64,000 bases of DNA from the NCBI GenBank assembly GCA_018401465.1, contig JAGYKE010000004.1:1891857-1955856 (forward strand), in the 5' to 3' direction. The number at the start of each line of letters is the position of its first letter. The first letter of the stretch is position 1. Below, piece by piece: positions 17,107-25,195 of this stretch. Origin of the DNA: Aestuariivita sp. (lineage in GTDB: Bacteria > Pseudomonadota > Alphaproteobacteria > Rhodobacterales > Rhodobacteraceae). Made by a program: the position numbers and the translations under genes. A model generated the notes under the pieces. That model was not told the DNA's origin. It did no database searches and was given only the letters and a program-made list of their open reading frames with translations.

Positions 17107-17460
17107 ACCCATGGTGGCGTAAGCCGACGGACCGCTTCGACGTGCATTAGACCAGAGCTCCCGGTTCACGAGCCGCGAATGGCATATGTTTCTGCGTTGG
17201 CACGCCCTCGGGCCCAGCATGAGCCGGCGCGGGAACTGCCAAGACAATGCTGCTGCAGAAAGCTTCTGGCGGCTGCCGAAGCGGGAGAGGATCAGACGCC
17301 GAACATGTCAAACCCCCGACAACGCGGGTCGAGACGCGTTGGAATACGATGAGCTTGTCCAGATCTCAAAGCGCAAGCGTACCAACACCGGCATGCTGCC
17401 GCCCGCCGACTTCGAAACCAGACAGCAGAAACTGAAATGTGTCTGGCAGCCTAGGGGCAC
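17107..17460 (+). pseudogene. Degraded IS3-family orfB (DDE transposase) C-terminal fragment
   Basis: Three-frame reading gives PWWRKPTDRFDVH, then a stop and frameshift, then SSRFTSREW, SMSRRGNCQDNAAAESFW and KRERIRRRT, ending in DFETRQQKLK. These are the conserved blocks around the last catalytic Glu of IS3 OrfB (usual form SMSRRGNCxDNAxAESFF). A stop codon, frame breaks and the missing N-terminal two thirds show it is dead. It resembles the same IS3 subgroup as the orfA fragment near 3.9 kb. The remainder of 17035-17479 shows nothing else. Confidence 0.78.
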
Positions 17461-17479
17461 TTCAGACCCTGTTTCGGTT

Positions 17480-18220
17480 CTAGATCACTGCATCGAGGTC
17501 AACGCGCTGCGTTGCGCTCGCCACGACGTCCAGCCAAAGTTTATCAATCTGGTCGAGCACAACTGGATCAAATTGATGCGCGACGTTCCAATATCGACCT
17601 GACTTGACCATGTAACCGGCTCTTGCTTCTGCGCGCAGGGCGCGTTCGATGAGAGTGCTGCGAAAACAGATCGGATGAGTCGAGCCCAGTTGAGTGTGCT
17701 GCGTCCGTGGAAACAGGAGGCGGCTCGACGGTGCATCCGAAAGGTTCACCATTGCGCAGCCTGATTGGGACGCCACTGCCAGAAGCCTTGCTGACTTTGC
17801 TTCAAGCGAGCGAAGCGTAATGTCGTCACGCAGTGGATCGGCAGTACCTGTGCCATAAAAATGTGTCGAGCCGGTCCGCGGGTAGACCATGTCACACCCG
17901 ATCATGGCAATCACGCGAGGTTTGAGCGCCCCAAGCGCCCAATAGGCTGCGGTGAAGGCCATCGTGCCACCCGCATAAACGAATCCACCGAATTCGTTCT
18001 GAACGGGAACATAGTCGCTGGCGCAAATGACTTGCTGTTCCGATCGGACGAAATCTGGACGTCGGCCGATGGGGAAGTCTTCGGGATGGATGAGATAGTC
18101 CCAATCGGTGCGAACTTGCCATGCGTTGTTGATGGCAACGATGCAGTGATCCGGGTTGCGGTTCCAGCCTCTGGCCTGCAGCACACCGGGTCCTGATCCG
18201 AGAATTATGACAATATCCAC
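17480..18220 (-). CDS. Hypothetical protein, possibly MptE-like/DUF115-related
   Basis: About 246 aa. The N-terminus (VDIVIILGSGPG) looks like a nucleotide- or sugar-binding beta strand and Gly loop. It is followed by CIVAINNAWQV, TDWDYLIHPEDFP, YAGGTMAFTAAYWALG and VIAMIGCDMVYP. That order resembles MptE-like or sialyltransferase-like proteins that bind a nucleotide and place a modification, but I cannot assign it. The GTG at 18220 follows AGAGAGGG; an earlier GTG at 18238 is possible. Codon use is less GC-biased than in the neighbours, and it lies between two IS remnants, so it may have been acquired. Confidence 0.6.
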   Translation of the reverse strand: MDIVIILGSGPGVLQARGWNRNPDHCIVAINNAWQVRTDWDYLIHPEDFPIGRRPDFVRSEQQVICASDYVPVQNEFGGFVYAGGTMAFTAAYWALGALKPRVIAMIGCDMVYPRTGSTHFYGTGTADPLRDDITLRSLEAKSARLLAVASQSGCAMVNLSDAPSSRLLFPRTQHTQLGSTHPICFRSTLIERALRAEARAGYMVKSGRYWNVAHQFDPVVLDQIDKLWLDVVASATQRVDLDAVI

Positions 18221-19020
18221 AGTTCGACCCTCTCTCACTGAAGCCTTTCAGCAGGCAGGCAGGTAGGGCCAAGGGGCAGCCGGAACAACAAGAAAGAGCT
18301 CTGAGGATCTCTTCAATCGAAATTCACCGCGTTCTGGAGAAGGGGATGGACGTCGTCGCCCTGCGGCTCGAGCAGATCGTTCCCCATGCGCGCAACCCGC
18401 GGCGCTGAGCAGCTTCCTGAAAATTAGACAGTGAAGGCAGCCACGATCTGACGTCTGCTGGTCTCCTGGAGCGAGATCACACCGTACCGGTTGATGGGCC
18501 ATTTCAGTCGGGGCACTCCACCCGCGCTACACTTGCCAGCCCAAGGTGTCGGCTGTCCGGACCAGAATTCGTCGGCCACATCCAAACACCGGTCTTCTCA
18601 TGCGGCGACCGCATCAGGTCTTCAACAATCCCGGGTGCTGTTTGGCCGCCCTGCTCAAAATTGTCGGCCGCACCCTCAAAGAGGGCCTATTTCACGGGTG
18701 GATCATTGTCGGATGCATGGCCGTATTCGATGGCCAGGTCCGACACCGTGCGCGCGCTCTTCACGGCCTCCAGCGCCACACGTGCTCCAAGACGTGACAC
18801 AGGCTTCCTCCGTTTCTGGATGACGGGATTTCCTTGTTCCTGACGACCACCAGACGTCAGATCACAACTTCTGTCACAGTCCGAGTATCCGGGAGAAGCT
18901 CACAAACTCCGTGGTCTTCCTGTCTTTCCACGGTGTGGGGTGGCAGGCTAAAGGCCGTGTGCGTATGGTGCCCAAAGCGGGCACGTTCCGGCAGGGGGCG
19001 CACCCGAGGGAGATCGTTGA
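18221..19020. other. Gene-poor stretch with decayed fragments
   Basis: No intact gene is seen. At 18301-18408 (+) an open piece ends MDVVALRLEQIVPHARNPRR and stop. This recalls the start of a ParB-like domain, but it has no convincing beginning. Around 18430-18580 the minus strand reads PRLKWPINRYGVISLQETSR without a clear start; I do not recognise it. The 18636-18822 part is an IS3 orfA remnant, listed separately. The last 200 bp before dusA should hold its promoter, but I see no strong one. Confidence 0.5.
18636..18822 (-). pseudogene. Second-type IS3-family orfA remnant
   Basis: Leftward reading gives KRRKPVSRLGARVALEAVK, SARTVSDLAIEYG, then a TAG, then ALFEGAADNFEQGG. This follows the OrfA pattern ARVALEAxKxxxTVxELAxEYGVHPxQIHQWKxxLLEGA of IS3 elements. 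The TAG replaces the Lys/Gln codon before ALFEGA, and neither a proper start nor orfB follows. The subgroup differs from that of the fragments near 3.9 and 17.3 kb, so at least two different IS elements have decayed here. Confidence 0.72.
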
Positions 19021-20031
19021 ATGCCCATGAACATAGCCGCGAGGGCCGCGCGCCTGTCCGTGGCCCCCATGATGGATTGGACCGATCGCCATTGCCGTGT
19101 CCTGCACCGCAGGCTCAGCGGGCAGACGCTGCTGTACACCGAGATGGTGACATCGGCTGCGCTGATCCGGGGGGGCGCGCTGCATCTGCTGGATCACAGC
19201 GCGGAAGAACATCCCGTCGCGCTCCAGCTTGGCGGGTCGGACCCGGCCGAACTGGCCTTCGCCGCGCGGCTGGGGGAACGGGCTGGTTTCTGCGAGATCA
19301 ATCTCAATGTCGGCTGCCCCTCCGACCGCGTGCAGTCGGGCTCTTTCGGGGCGGTGCTGATGGAACGGCCCGCGCTTGTCGCCGAGTGCGTGCGCGCGAT
19401 GCGCGACGCGGTCGATGTGGACGTCACGGTGAAATGCCGCATCGGCGTCGATGATCAGGACCCGGATCATGTGCTGCCCGAATTCCTCGCGCAGATCGTC
19501 GCGGCGGGGTGCGAACGGGTCACCATCCATGCCCGCAAGGCCTGGCTCAAGGGCCTGAGCCCGAAGGAGAACCGCGAGGTGCCGCCGCTCGATTATGCGC
19601 TTGTCCACCGGATGAAGGAGCTGTTCTCGAACCTGCACATCTCGGTCAACGGCGGGATCACCAGCCTCGATCAGGCGGTCGCTTTCCTCGACGGGGGGCT
19701 GGACGGCGTGATGATCGGGCGCGCGGCCTACCAGACGCCGGCCGACATCCTCTGTGCCGCCGACCGGCGCATCTTCGGCGCGGACGAGGACAGCGACCCC
19801 TTCGACGCCGTGCGCGGCATGCTGCCCTATATCGAGGCGCATCTGACCGCGGGCGGGCGTCTGCACCAGATCACGCGGCACATGCTGGGTCTGTTCGCCG
19901 GGCGGCCCGGGGCGCGGGCGTGGCGGCAGACGCTGTCGGTGGGCGCGGCACACCCAGGGGCGGGACCCGAACTGGTCGACGCGGCACTGGCGGCGGTGGA
20001 GCAGGCGGGCGACGCGGCACGGGCGGGGTAG
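19021..20031 (+). CDS. dusA: tRNA-dihydrouridine(20/20a) synthase
   Basis: A 336-aa FMN-dependent enzyme that reduces uridine to dihydrouridine in the D-loop of tRNA. It starts with the family motif LSVAPMMDWTDRHCRVLHR. The active-site Cys lies in NLNVGCPSDRVQSGSFG near residue 100, and KCRIGVDDQD follows. FMN-binding residues are in HARKAWLKGLSPKENR and SVNGGI, then VMIGRAAYQTP. The length and DusA-specific KAWLKGLSPKENR favour DusA over DusB. It marks the return to conserved chromosome after the IS-rich stretch. Confidence 0.95.
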   Translation: MPMNIAARAARLSVAPMMDWTDRHCRVLHRRLSGQTLLYTEMVTSAALIRGGALHLLDHSAEEHPVALQLGGSDPAELAFAARLGERAGFCEINLNVGCPSDRVQSGSFGAVLMERPALVAECVRAMRDAVDVDVTVKCRIGVDDQDPDHVLPEFLAQIVAAGCERVTIHARKAWLKGLSPKENREVPPLDYALVHRMKELFSNLHISVNGGITSLDQAVAFLDGGLDGVMIGRAAYQTPADILCAADRRIFGADEDSDPFDAVRGMLPYIEAHLTAGGRLHQITRHMLGLFAGRPGARAWRQTLSVGAAHPGAGPELVDAALAAVEQAGDAARAG

Positions 20032-20035
20032 GGTG

Positions 20036-20860
20036 ATGACCGATCCGGGACTTCTGGTGCAGATGCTGGCGCTTCTGCTGGTGGCGGGTGCGGTCGCGGG
20101 GCTGCTGGCCGGGCTTCTGGGCGTGGGCGGGGGCATTGTCCTTGTCATGGCGTTCTTCCACGTGTTCGAGACGCTGGGCTTCACCGGGCCGCAGCTGATG
20201 CAGGTCTGTCTTGCCACATCGCTCGCCACCATCATCGTCACCTCGGCGCGCTCGGTCATGGCGCACAACCGCACCGGCGCGGTCGACTGGGCGATCCTGC
20301 GGGGCTGGGCGCCGGGTATCGTCGTGGGTGCGGCGCTGGGCGTTCTGGTGGCGGCGAGCCTGCGGTCCCAGACGCTGCAGCTTCTCTTCGCGGCGCTCGG
20401 CATTGTGGTCGGGCTTTACATGGCGTTCGGGCGTCCCGACTGGCGGCTGGGGCAGGACATGCCCCGCGGTCTGCGCCGCGTGGTCATCGGCCCGGTGATC
20501 GGGCTGCTGTCGGTCCTGATGGGGATCGGGGGCGGCAGTTTCGGCGTGCCGCTGATGACGCTGCATGGCCGCCCGATCCATCAGGCAGTGGCGACGGCGG
20601 CGGGCTTCGGCATGCTGATCGCGGTGCCGTCGGTGATCGGGTTCCTGTTCCTCACGGTCGATCCCGCGACACGCCCGCCCTATACGTTCGGCGCGGTGAA
20701 CCTGCCCGCCTTCGCGATCATCATCGCGATGACGCTGCTGACGGCGCCCTTGGGCGCGCGGCTAGCGCATCGGATGAACCCCAAGCCCCTGCGCCGGGTC
20801 TTCGCGGTCTTCCTGATCGTCGTCGCACTCAACATGCTGCGCAAGGCGCTGGGGTGGTAG
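20036..20860 (+). CDS. TauE/SafE family membrane transporter
   Basis: A 274-aa integral membrane protein with about eight hydrophobic segments and two related halves, each with a Gly-rich loop: GLLGVGGGIVLV near residue 35 and LMGIGGGSFGVPLM near 160. This is the signature of the TauE/SafE (sulfite exporter) family, which moves sulfite, sulfoacetate or other organic anions. The ATG at 20036 follows the dusA stop after 4 bp; a GTG one codon before is an alternative. The substrate cannot be read from the sequence. Confidence 0.88.
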   Translation: MTDPGLLVQMLALLLVAGAVAGLLAGLLGVGGGIVLVMAFFHVFETLGFTGPQLMQVCLATSLATIIVTSARSVMAHNRTGAVDWAILRGWAPGIVVGAALGVLVAASLRSQTLQLLFAALGIVVGLYMAFGRPDWRLGQDMPRGLRRVVIGPVIGLLSVLMGIGGGSFGVPLMTLHGRPIHQAVATAAGFGMLIAVPSVIGFLFLTVDPATRPPYTFGAVNLPAFAIIIAMTLLTAPLGARLAHRMNPKPLRRVFAVFLIVVALNMLRKALGW

Positions 20861-21615
20861 CGGGGCTCGCGCAGCGCGGCTGGGTGCGGTTTTCCTCCGA
20901 TCCACGCCTGCGCGACTGGGCGCGCGCGGCATCGCTGCGGGCAGAGGCGGCGCTTGCCGACCCCGCCCTTGCCCACTGGCACCAATGCGAAGGCACCTGG
21001 TTCGTCGGCGTCGATGCGCTGGACAACGACGCGCGGGGCGACGTGGGTGGCGTGCCGCTGGCGGGGGCTGCGATCGACGCGCTGGCGCCCCTGCCGGCCC
21101 TGCACCGCGCCCAGCTCTCGGCCATCTTTCCCGGCTATCCGCGCCCGCGCCGGGGCGAGGGCGACGCCGCCTTCCGCTATCGCCGCGACCGCGACGCGGC
21201 GCATGTGGACGGTCTTCTGCCCGAAGGCGACGCGCGCCGCCGCCATCTGCGCGAACCCCATGCCTGGATCCTCGGTCTGCCCTTGACCGACACGGCCCCC
21301 GACGCCGCGCCGCTCGTGGTGTGGGAGGGTAGCCACCACCTGATGCGCGCGGCCTTCGCCCGCGCCTTCGCCGGCACCGATCCGGAAGGATGGGGAGAGG
21401 TGGACGTCACCGACGCCTATCAGGCCGCACGGCGCGAGGTCTTCGCCACCTGCCGTCGCGTCGCCGTCCATGCCCGTCCGGGCGAGGCCTATGTGATCCA
21501 CCGGCTCGCGCTGCACGGCGTGGCACCTTGGGCCGCGGCGCAAGGGCCGCCGCGCATCATCGCCTATTTCCGGCCGGAACTAGCGCGGATCGCCGACTGG
21601 CTGGCGCCGGATTAA
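20854..21615 (+). CDS. Putative 2-oxoglutarate/Fe(II)-dependent oxygenase-like protein
   Basis: A 253-aa protein. AAHVDGLLP supplies an HxD iron-ligand pair near residue 111. A distal His is in HRLALHGVAPW, and an Arg follows in PPRIIAYFRPE at the spacing expected for 2OG binding. The arrangement is that of the PhyH (phytanoyl-CoA dioxygenase)-like fold. The middle part, HAWILGLPLTD and WEGSHHLMRAAF, also fits. The GTG start overlaps the end of the TauE/SafE gene, so the two are probably cotranscribed. No substrate can be given. Confidence 0.72.
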   Translation: MVAGLAQRGWVRFSSDPRLRDWARAASLRAEAALADPALAHWHQCEGTWFVGVDALDNDARGDVGGVPLAGAAIDALAPLPALHRAQLSAIFPGYPRPRRGEGDAAFRYRRDRDAAHVDGLLPEGDARRRHLREPHAWILGLPLTDTAPDAAPLVVWEGSHHLMRAAFARAFAGTDPEGWGEVDVTDAYQAARREVFATCRRVAVHARPGEAYVIHRLALHGVAPWAAAQGPPRIIAYFRPELARIADWLAPD

Positions 21616-21845
21616 CCCTGCCCGAGCCGCGCGGCACGCCCGCCGCGGCGCTTCTGCAGGCGCGGGGCGCGCGACGGCAGTTCGGCCATGACCGCGGCGC
21701 GGTCCTCGGAAGACATGCGCGACCAGCGGGTGATTTCGTCGATCGTGCGCAGGCAACCGGTGCAGAGCCGTTCGGCAGGATGCACGACGCAGATCTTCAC
21801 GCAGGGCGATTCGATCTCGCGGCGTTCCCAGACGTCGTCCTTCAT
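21612..21845 (-). CDS. DUF1289 family protein
   Basis: A 77-aa protein with the DUF1289 Cys pattern: SPCVKICVV near residue 14, then LCTGCLRTIDEITRW. The four Cys probably bind a metal or iron-sulfur cluster. The rest is basic (KRRGGRAAR), so nucleic-acid contact is possible. Function unknown. Its ATG overlaps the ruvX stop as ATGA, so it is the last gene of the ccmI-ruvX operon. Its end meets the oxygenase-like gene tail to tail with a 4-bp overlap. Confidence 0.88.
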   Translation of the reverse strand: MKDDVWERREIESPCVKICVVHPAERLCTGCLRTIDEITRWSRMSSEDRAAVMAELPSRAPRLQKRRGGRAARLGQG

Positions 21846-22324
21846 GGGCTGTCCTGCCTTGCCAAATGGCGCATCCGGTCAAGCGCCCCCTGGAGGATAT
21901 AGCCCGCCGCGACGTGGTCGATCACCTCTTTGCGACGCTTGCGGGTCGTATCCGCCTCGAGCAGTGCCTTTTCTGCCGCAACCGTGCTCAGTCTTTCATC
22001 CCAGAAGCCGATGACAAGGTCGGCCAGACGGTCGAGATTGCGTGCGAAGGCGCGGGTCGACTGGCAGCGCGGGCCTTCGCTGCCGTCCATGTTGCGCGGC
22101 AGGCCCAGAATCACGCCGCGCGCCGCGCGCCCCTCGACCAGACGCAGAAGCTCGGCCGCATCCGCGGTGAACTTCGTCCGCCGGATCGTGGTGAGGGGCG
22201 TGGCCACCGACCAGAGCCGGTCTGACACCGCAACGCCGATGGTCTTTTCCCCCAGATCAAGCCCAAGTATCGCCGTGCCCGGGTGCAGCGCCTCGTGGAA
22301 CCCGGCGATGTCGTCGGTGATCAC
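21842..22324 (-). CDS. ruvX: Holliday junction resolvase-like/pre-16S rRNA nuclease YqgF
   Basis: A 160-aa RNase H-fold nuclease of the YqgF/RuvX family, needed for 5' processing of 16S rRNA in E. coli. Motifs are AILGLDLGEKTIGVAVSD near residue 18 (first catalytic Asp), VILGLPRNMDGSEG near 75, and WDERLSTVAAEKAL with HVAAGYILQ near the end. I chose the GTG at 22324 because it overlaps the ccmI stop as GTGA; the open frame before it is inside ccmI. Confidence 0.92.
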   Translation of the reverse strand: MITDDIAGFHEALHPGTAILGLDLGEKTIGVAVSDRLWSVATPLTTIRRTKFTADAAELLRLVEGRAARGVILGLPRNMDGSEGPRCQSTRAFARNLDRLADLVIGFWDERLSTVAAEKALLEADTTRKRRKEVIDHVAAGYILQGALDRMRHLARQDSP

Positions 22325-23556
22325 GGGATCAGTCCGCCCTGACGCGCGCCGTCGCGGATCGTCTCGATGGCGGCCGCATCGTCCGCGAAGACCTCGAGCG
22401 CGTTGTTGTAGACCGCGATCGCCTGCGCCTGATCGCCCAGCACATTGAGCGACCCGATCAGCCGCCCCCATTCCTCGGGCGTTCCGCCTTCGGTCGCCAG
22501 CCGGTCCGACAGGCGCACCACCATGCCTCGGATCATCTCCATCCGGTCTTCCGCCGACATGTCCTCGGCGGCGGCGATATCGTCGGCGCTGGGGCCGGGG
22601 GCGGGCGCGTCTTCGGCGGGGGGCAGGGTGAAGTTGATCTCGCCCGCGCGCGCGGCCATGTCCTCGATCTGCAGGCGGATGGGTGCGATCCAGGGGGCGT
22701 CGGCGGGCCCGTCGCTCAGCAGCCGCTGCCAGATGGCGAAGGCCTGATCGGGGCGGCCGACCTGCGACAGCATCAGCCCGGAGTAATACAGTGCCGGTCC
22801 ATTGCGCGGTTCGCGTTCGAGCGCGGCGGCCAGCGCGCTCTCGGCCTCGGGGCTGACATAGCCGCCCGCGGCAAGGATCAGCATGTCGGCGTAATCGGTA
22901 AAGTCCTTCGCGGTGGCACCCGGGCCCTTGAGCTCGAGCACGCGCCCTTGCGCTTCGTAGGCCGCGCGGAAGTTGCCGAGCGCGGCCTCGTTGCGCGCCA
23001 GAAGTTCGTGCCCGCGCAGATCGCCCGGCCGCGTCGTGACGGTCTCGCGCAGACGCTCCATCAGCGTGACGAAATCAGGCGGGACATCCGCGCGCGGCAT
23101 GGAGGGGGGCAGCGTTGCCTCGGCCGCCTGCTGCGACGGGCGGTTGCGGCGTGCCTCTTCGGCCATGGCTAGCCGGTCGGTCAGCGCAAGGTCGCCATAG
23201 CCGGGCTGGCCGAGCTGCGTGTAGAACCAGAAACTGCCGCCGATCATCACCAAACCCGTAACCACTGCCGCGGCCAGCGCGCCGGGCGCGCGGCGCGCCT
23301 CGTCGCCCGTGACGCGCTCCAGTTCCGCGCCGGCGGCCAGAATGCGGCGCGACACCTCGGCGCGCAGGCGTTCGGCGTCCTCGGCCCCGATGGTGCCGCG
23401 GGCGAGGTCGCGGTCGATTTCCTTCAGTTGGTCGCGGTAGACGCGCAGGTCGAATTCGGCGGCGGGGTCCGCACCCGCACGGACGCGGATGAGGGCAAGG
23501 CCGATGAGAAGGGCGCTGAGCAAGGCCAGCGCTGCGGTGATGATCCAGAAACTCAT
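22321..23556 (-). CDS. ccmI: Cytochrome c maturation protein CcmI
   Basis: A 411-aa apocytochrome c chaperone. It begins MSFWIITAALALLSALLIGL, a first membrane helix, and a second helix is near residues 95-115 (ALAAAVVTGLVMIGGSFWFY). Between them is the conserved EFDLRVYRDQLKEIDRDLARGTI segment. The periplasmic C-terminal half carries TPR-like helices (HELLARNEAALGNFRAAYEA and RNGPALYYSGLMLSQ). It presents apocytochrome to the CcmFH ligase. I chose the ATG at 23556, the usual MSFW start; an ATG three codons earlier is possible. The other ccm genes are 26 kb away. Confidence 0.9.
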   Translation of the reverse strand: MSFWIITAALALLSALLIGLALIRVRAGADPAAEFDLRVYRDQLKEIDRDLARGTIGAEDAERLRAEVSRRILAAGAELERVTGDEARRAPGALAAAVVTGLVMIGGSFWFYTQLGQPGYGDLALTDRLAMAEEARRNRPSQQAAEATLPPSMPRADVPPDFVTLMERLRETVTTRPGDLRGHELLARNEAALGNFRAAYEAQGRVLELKGPGATAKDFTDYADMLILAAGGYVSPEAESALAAALEREPRNGPALYYSGLMLSQVGRPDQAFAIWQRLLSDGPADAPWIAPIRLQIEDMAARAGEINFTLPPAEDAPAPGPSADDIAAAEDMSAEDRMEMIRGMVVRLSDRLATEGGTPEEWGRLIGSLNVLGDQAQAIAVYNNALEVFADDAAAIETIRDGARQGGLIP

Positions 23557-23618
23557 GGCACCCATCTATAATCGCCACCTGCCGGAAAAAAGAGGCAAAT
23601 CCTCCGGTCGGCCTTCAT

Positions 23619-23642
23619 GTCGCAACCGCGCGATATTGCGAC
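23619..23642. promoter_or_regulatory. Inverted repeat upstream of soxB
   Basis: GTCGCAA (23619-23625) and TTGCGAC (23636-23642) are perfect inverted 7-bp arms with a 10-bp spacer, so their centres are about 17 bp apart, roughly 1.6 helix turns. They lie between the divergent ccmI and soxB genes, 73 bp before soxB. A dimeric regulator, activator or repressor, of sarcosine oxidase is the natural guess. No regulator gene is adjacent. Confidence 0.55.
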
Positions 23643-23714
23643 GGTTCAAAGCGTGGGCCAGTGTGCCATCCGGTCCATTCAGGGCCAGCAACGCACAGCA
23701 CCGGATTCGTGCCC

Positions 23715-24959
23715 ATGAAACGCTATTCCGCCTTTGCCATCGCCCGCGAGGCGCTGCGCCACCACAGCGGCTGGGACCGGGCCTGGGCCAGCCCCGAGCC
23801 GAAGAAGAAATACGACGCCATCATCATCGGCGCGGGCGGGCACGGGCTGGCGACGGCCTATTACCTTGGGAAGAACCATGGCATCCGCAACGTGGCGATC
23901 CTGGAAAAGGGCTGGCTCGGCGGCGGCAACACTGGGCGGAACACGACGATCATCCGCTCGAACTACCTGCAGGACCCGTCGGCGGCGATCTATGAGAAGT
24001 CGCGCAGTCTTTACGAAGACCTCAGCCAGGACCTGAACTACAACGTCATGTTCAGCCCGCGCGGCGTGATGATGCTGGCGCAGACCCAGCACGAGATCCG
24101 CGGCTACAAGCGCACCGCGCATGCCAATGCGCTGCAGGGCGTGGCGACCGAATTCATCGGCCCCGAAAAGGTGAAGGAGCTGTGCCCCATCATCAACATC
24201 GACGGGCCGCGTTATCCGGTGCTCGGCGCGCTCTGGCAGCCGCGCGGCGGCACGGCGCGGCACGACGCGGTCGCCTGGGGCTATGCGCGGGCGTGCTCGG
24301 ACATGGGGATGCACGTCATCCAGAAATGCGAAGTCACAGGTATCCGGCGCGACGGCGGCAAGGTCGTCGGTGTGGACACCACCCGGGGCGCCATCGACTG
24401 CGACAAGCTGGGCATCGTCGTGGCGGGCCATTCCGGCGTTCTGGCCGACATGGCGGGCTTCCGGTTGCCGGTGGAATCGCTTTGCCTGCAGGCGCTTGTG
24501 TCGGAACCGATCAAGCCCTGCATGGACGTGGTCGTCATGGCCAACACCGTGCACGGCTACATGAGCCAGTCCGACAAGGGCGAGATGGTGATCGGCGGCG
24601 GCACCGACGGGTTCAACAACTATACCCAGCGCGGGTCCTTCCACCATATCGAGGAAACCGTGCGCGCGCTGATCGAGACTTTCCCGATGATCTCGCGGCT
24701 CAAGATGCTGCGGCAATGGGGCGGGATCGTGGACATGACGGGCGACCGGTCGCCCATCTTGTCGAAGACGCCGGTCGAGGGCATCTTCCTCAACTGCGGC
24801 TGGGGCACCGGCGGGTTCAAGGCGATCCCCGGGTCGGGCTGGGGCTTTGCCGAACTGATGGCGACGGGTCATTCGGCGCTGTGCGCCGAATTCTCGCTCG
24901 ACCGCTTCCGCGCGGGCCGCTTCATCGACGAAAGCGTCGCGGCCGGGGTGGCGCATTGA
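23715..24959 (+). CDS. soxB: Sarcosine oxidase subunit beta
   Basis: A 414-aa FAD-dependent subunit of the four-subunit sarcosine oxidase, which demethylates sarcosine to glycine with tetrahydrofolate and O2. It starts MKRYSAFAIAREALRHHSGW, typical of SoxB. The dinucleotide motif GAGGHG is at 39-44. An ARHD context (His near 183) is the likely covalent FMN site. Near the C-terminus GTGGFKAIPGSG closes the FAD domain. I chose the ATG at 23715 because the 18 residues before it are not SoxB-like. It is first of soxB-D-A-G. Confidence 0.94.
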   Translation: MKRYSAFAIAREALRHHSGWDRAWASPEPKKKYDAIIIGAGGHGLATAYYLGKNHGIRNVAILEKGWLGGGNTGRNTTIIRSNYLQDPSAAIYEKSRSLYEDLSQDLNYNVMFSPRGVMMLAQTQHEIRGYKRTAHANALQGVATEFIGPEKVKELCPIINIDGPRYPVLGALWQPRGGTARHDAVAWGYARACSDMGMHVIQKCEVTGIRRDGGKVVGVDTTRGAIDCDKLGIVVAGHSGVLADMAGFRLPVESLCLQALVSEPIKPCMDVVVMANTVHGYMSQSDKGEMVIGGGTDGFNNYTQRGSFHHIEETVRALIETFPMISRLKMLRQWGGIVDMTGDRSPILSKTPVEGIFLNCGWGTGGFKAIPGSGWGFAELMATGHSALCAEFSLDRFRAGRFIDESVAAGVAH

Positions 24960-25000
24960 TGGCGATTTACCGCAGAAAAATCAGACCGGGCGCCCTATGC

Positions 25001-25183
25001 TCAGTCGCGGGACTTGCGGGCCTTGTTCGTGGCTTCGGCCCCGAAGAACATCACGTCGGACACGTCGATATAGGTGCCGTTCGCCTTGCGCCGCGCTACC
25101 GCACGCCGTTCCAGCCAGAACATCACCAGCACGCCGAGGCACAGCGCCCCGAAGACCAGCATCGCCGCCGTTTCCCGTTCCAT
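25001..25183 (-). CDS. Small membrane protein antisense within the sox operon
   Basis: A 60-aa open frame with an N-terminal membrane helix (AAMLVFGALCLGVLVMFWL), then a basic segment (ERRAVARRKANG) and a soluble tail, TYIDVSDVMFFGAE. The composition looks like a real small membrane protein. It runs opposite to soxB and soxD in the 320-bp gap between them, which a shadow frame of a coding gene could not explain. A perfect palindrome lies 12 bp upstream of its ATG. Function unknown. Confidence 0.65.
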   Translation of the reverse strand: MERETAAMLVFGALCLGVLVMFWLERRAVARRKANGTYIDVSDVMFFGAEATNKARKSRD

Positions 25184-25195
25184 GTCAATCGCCCT

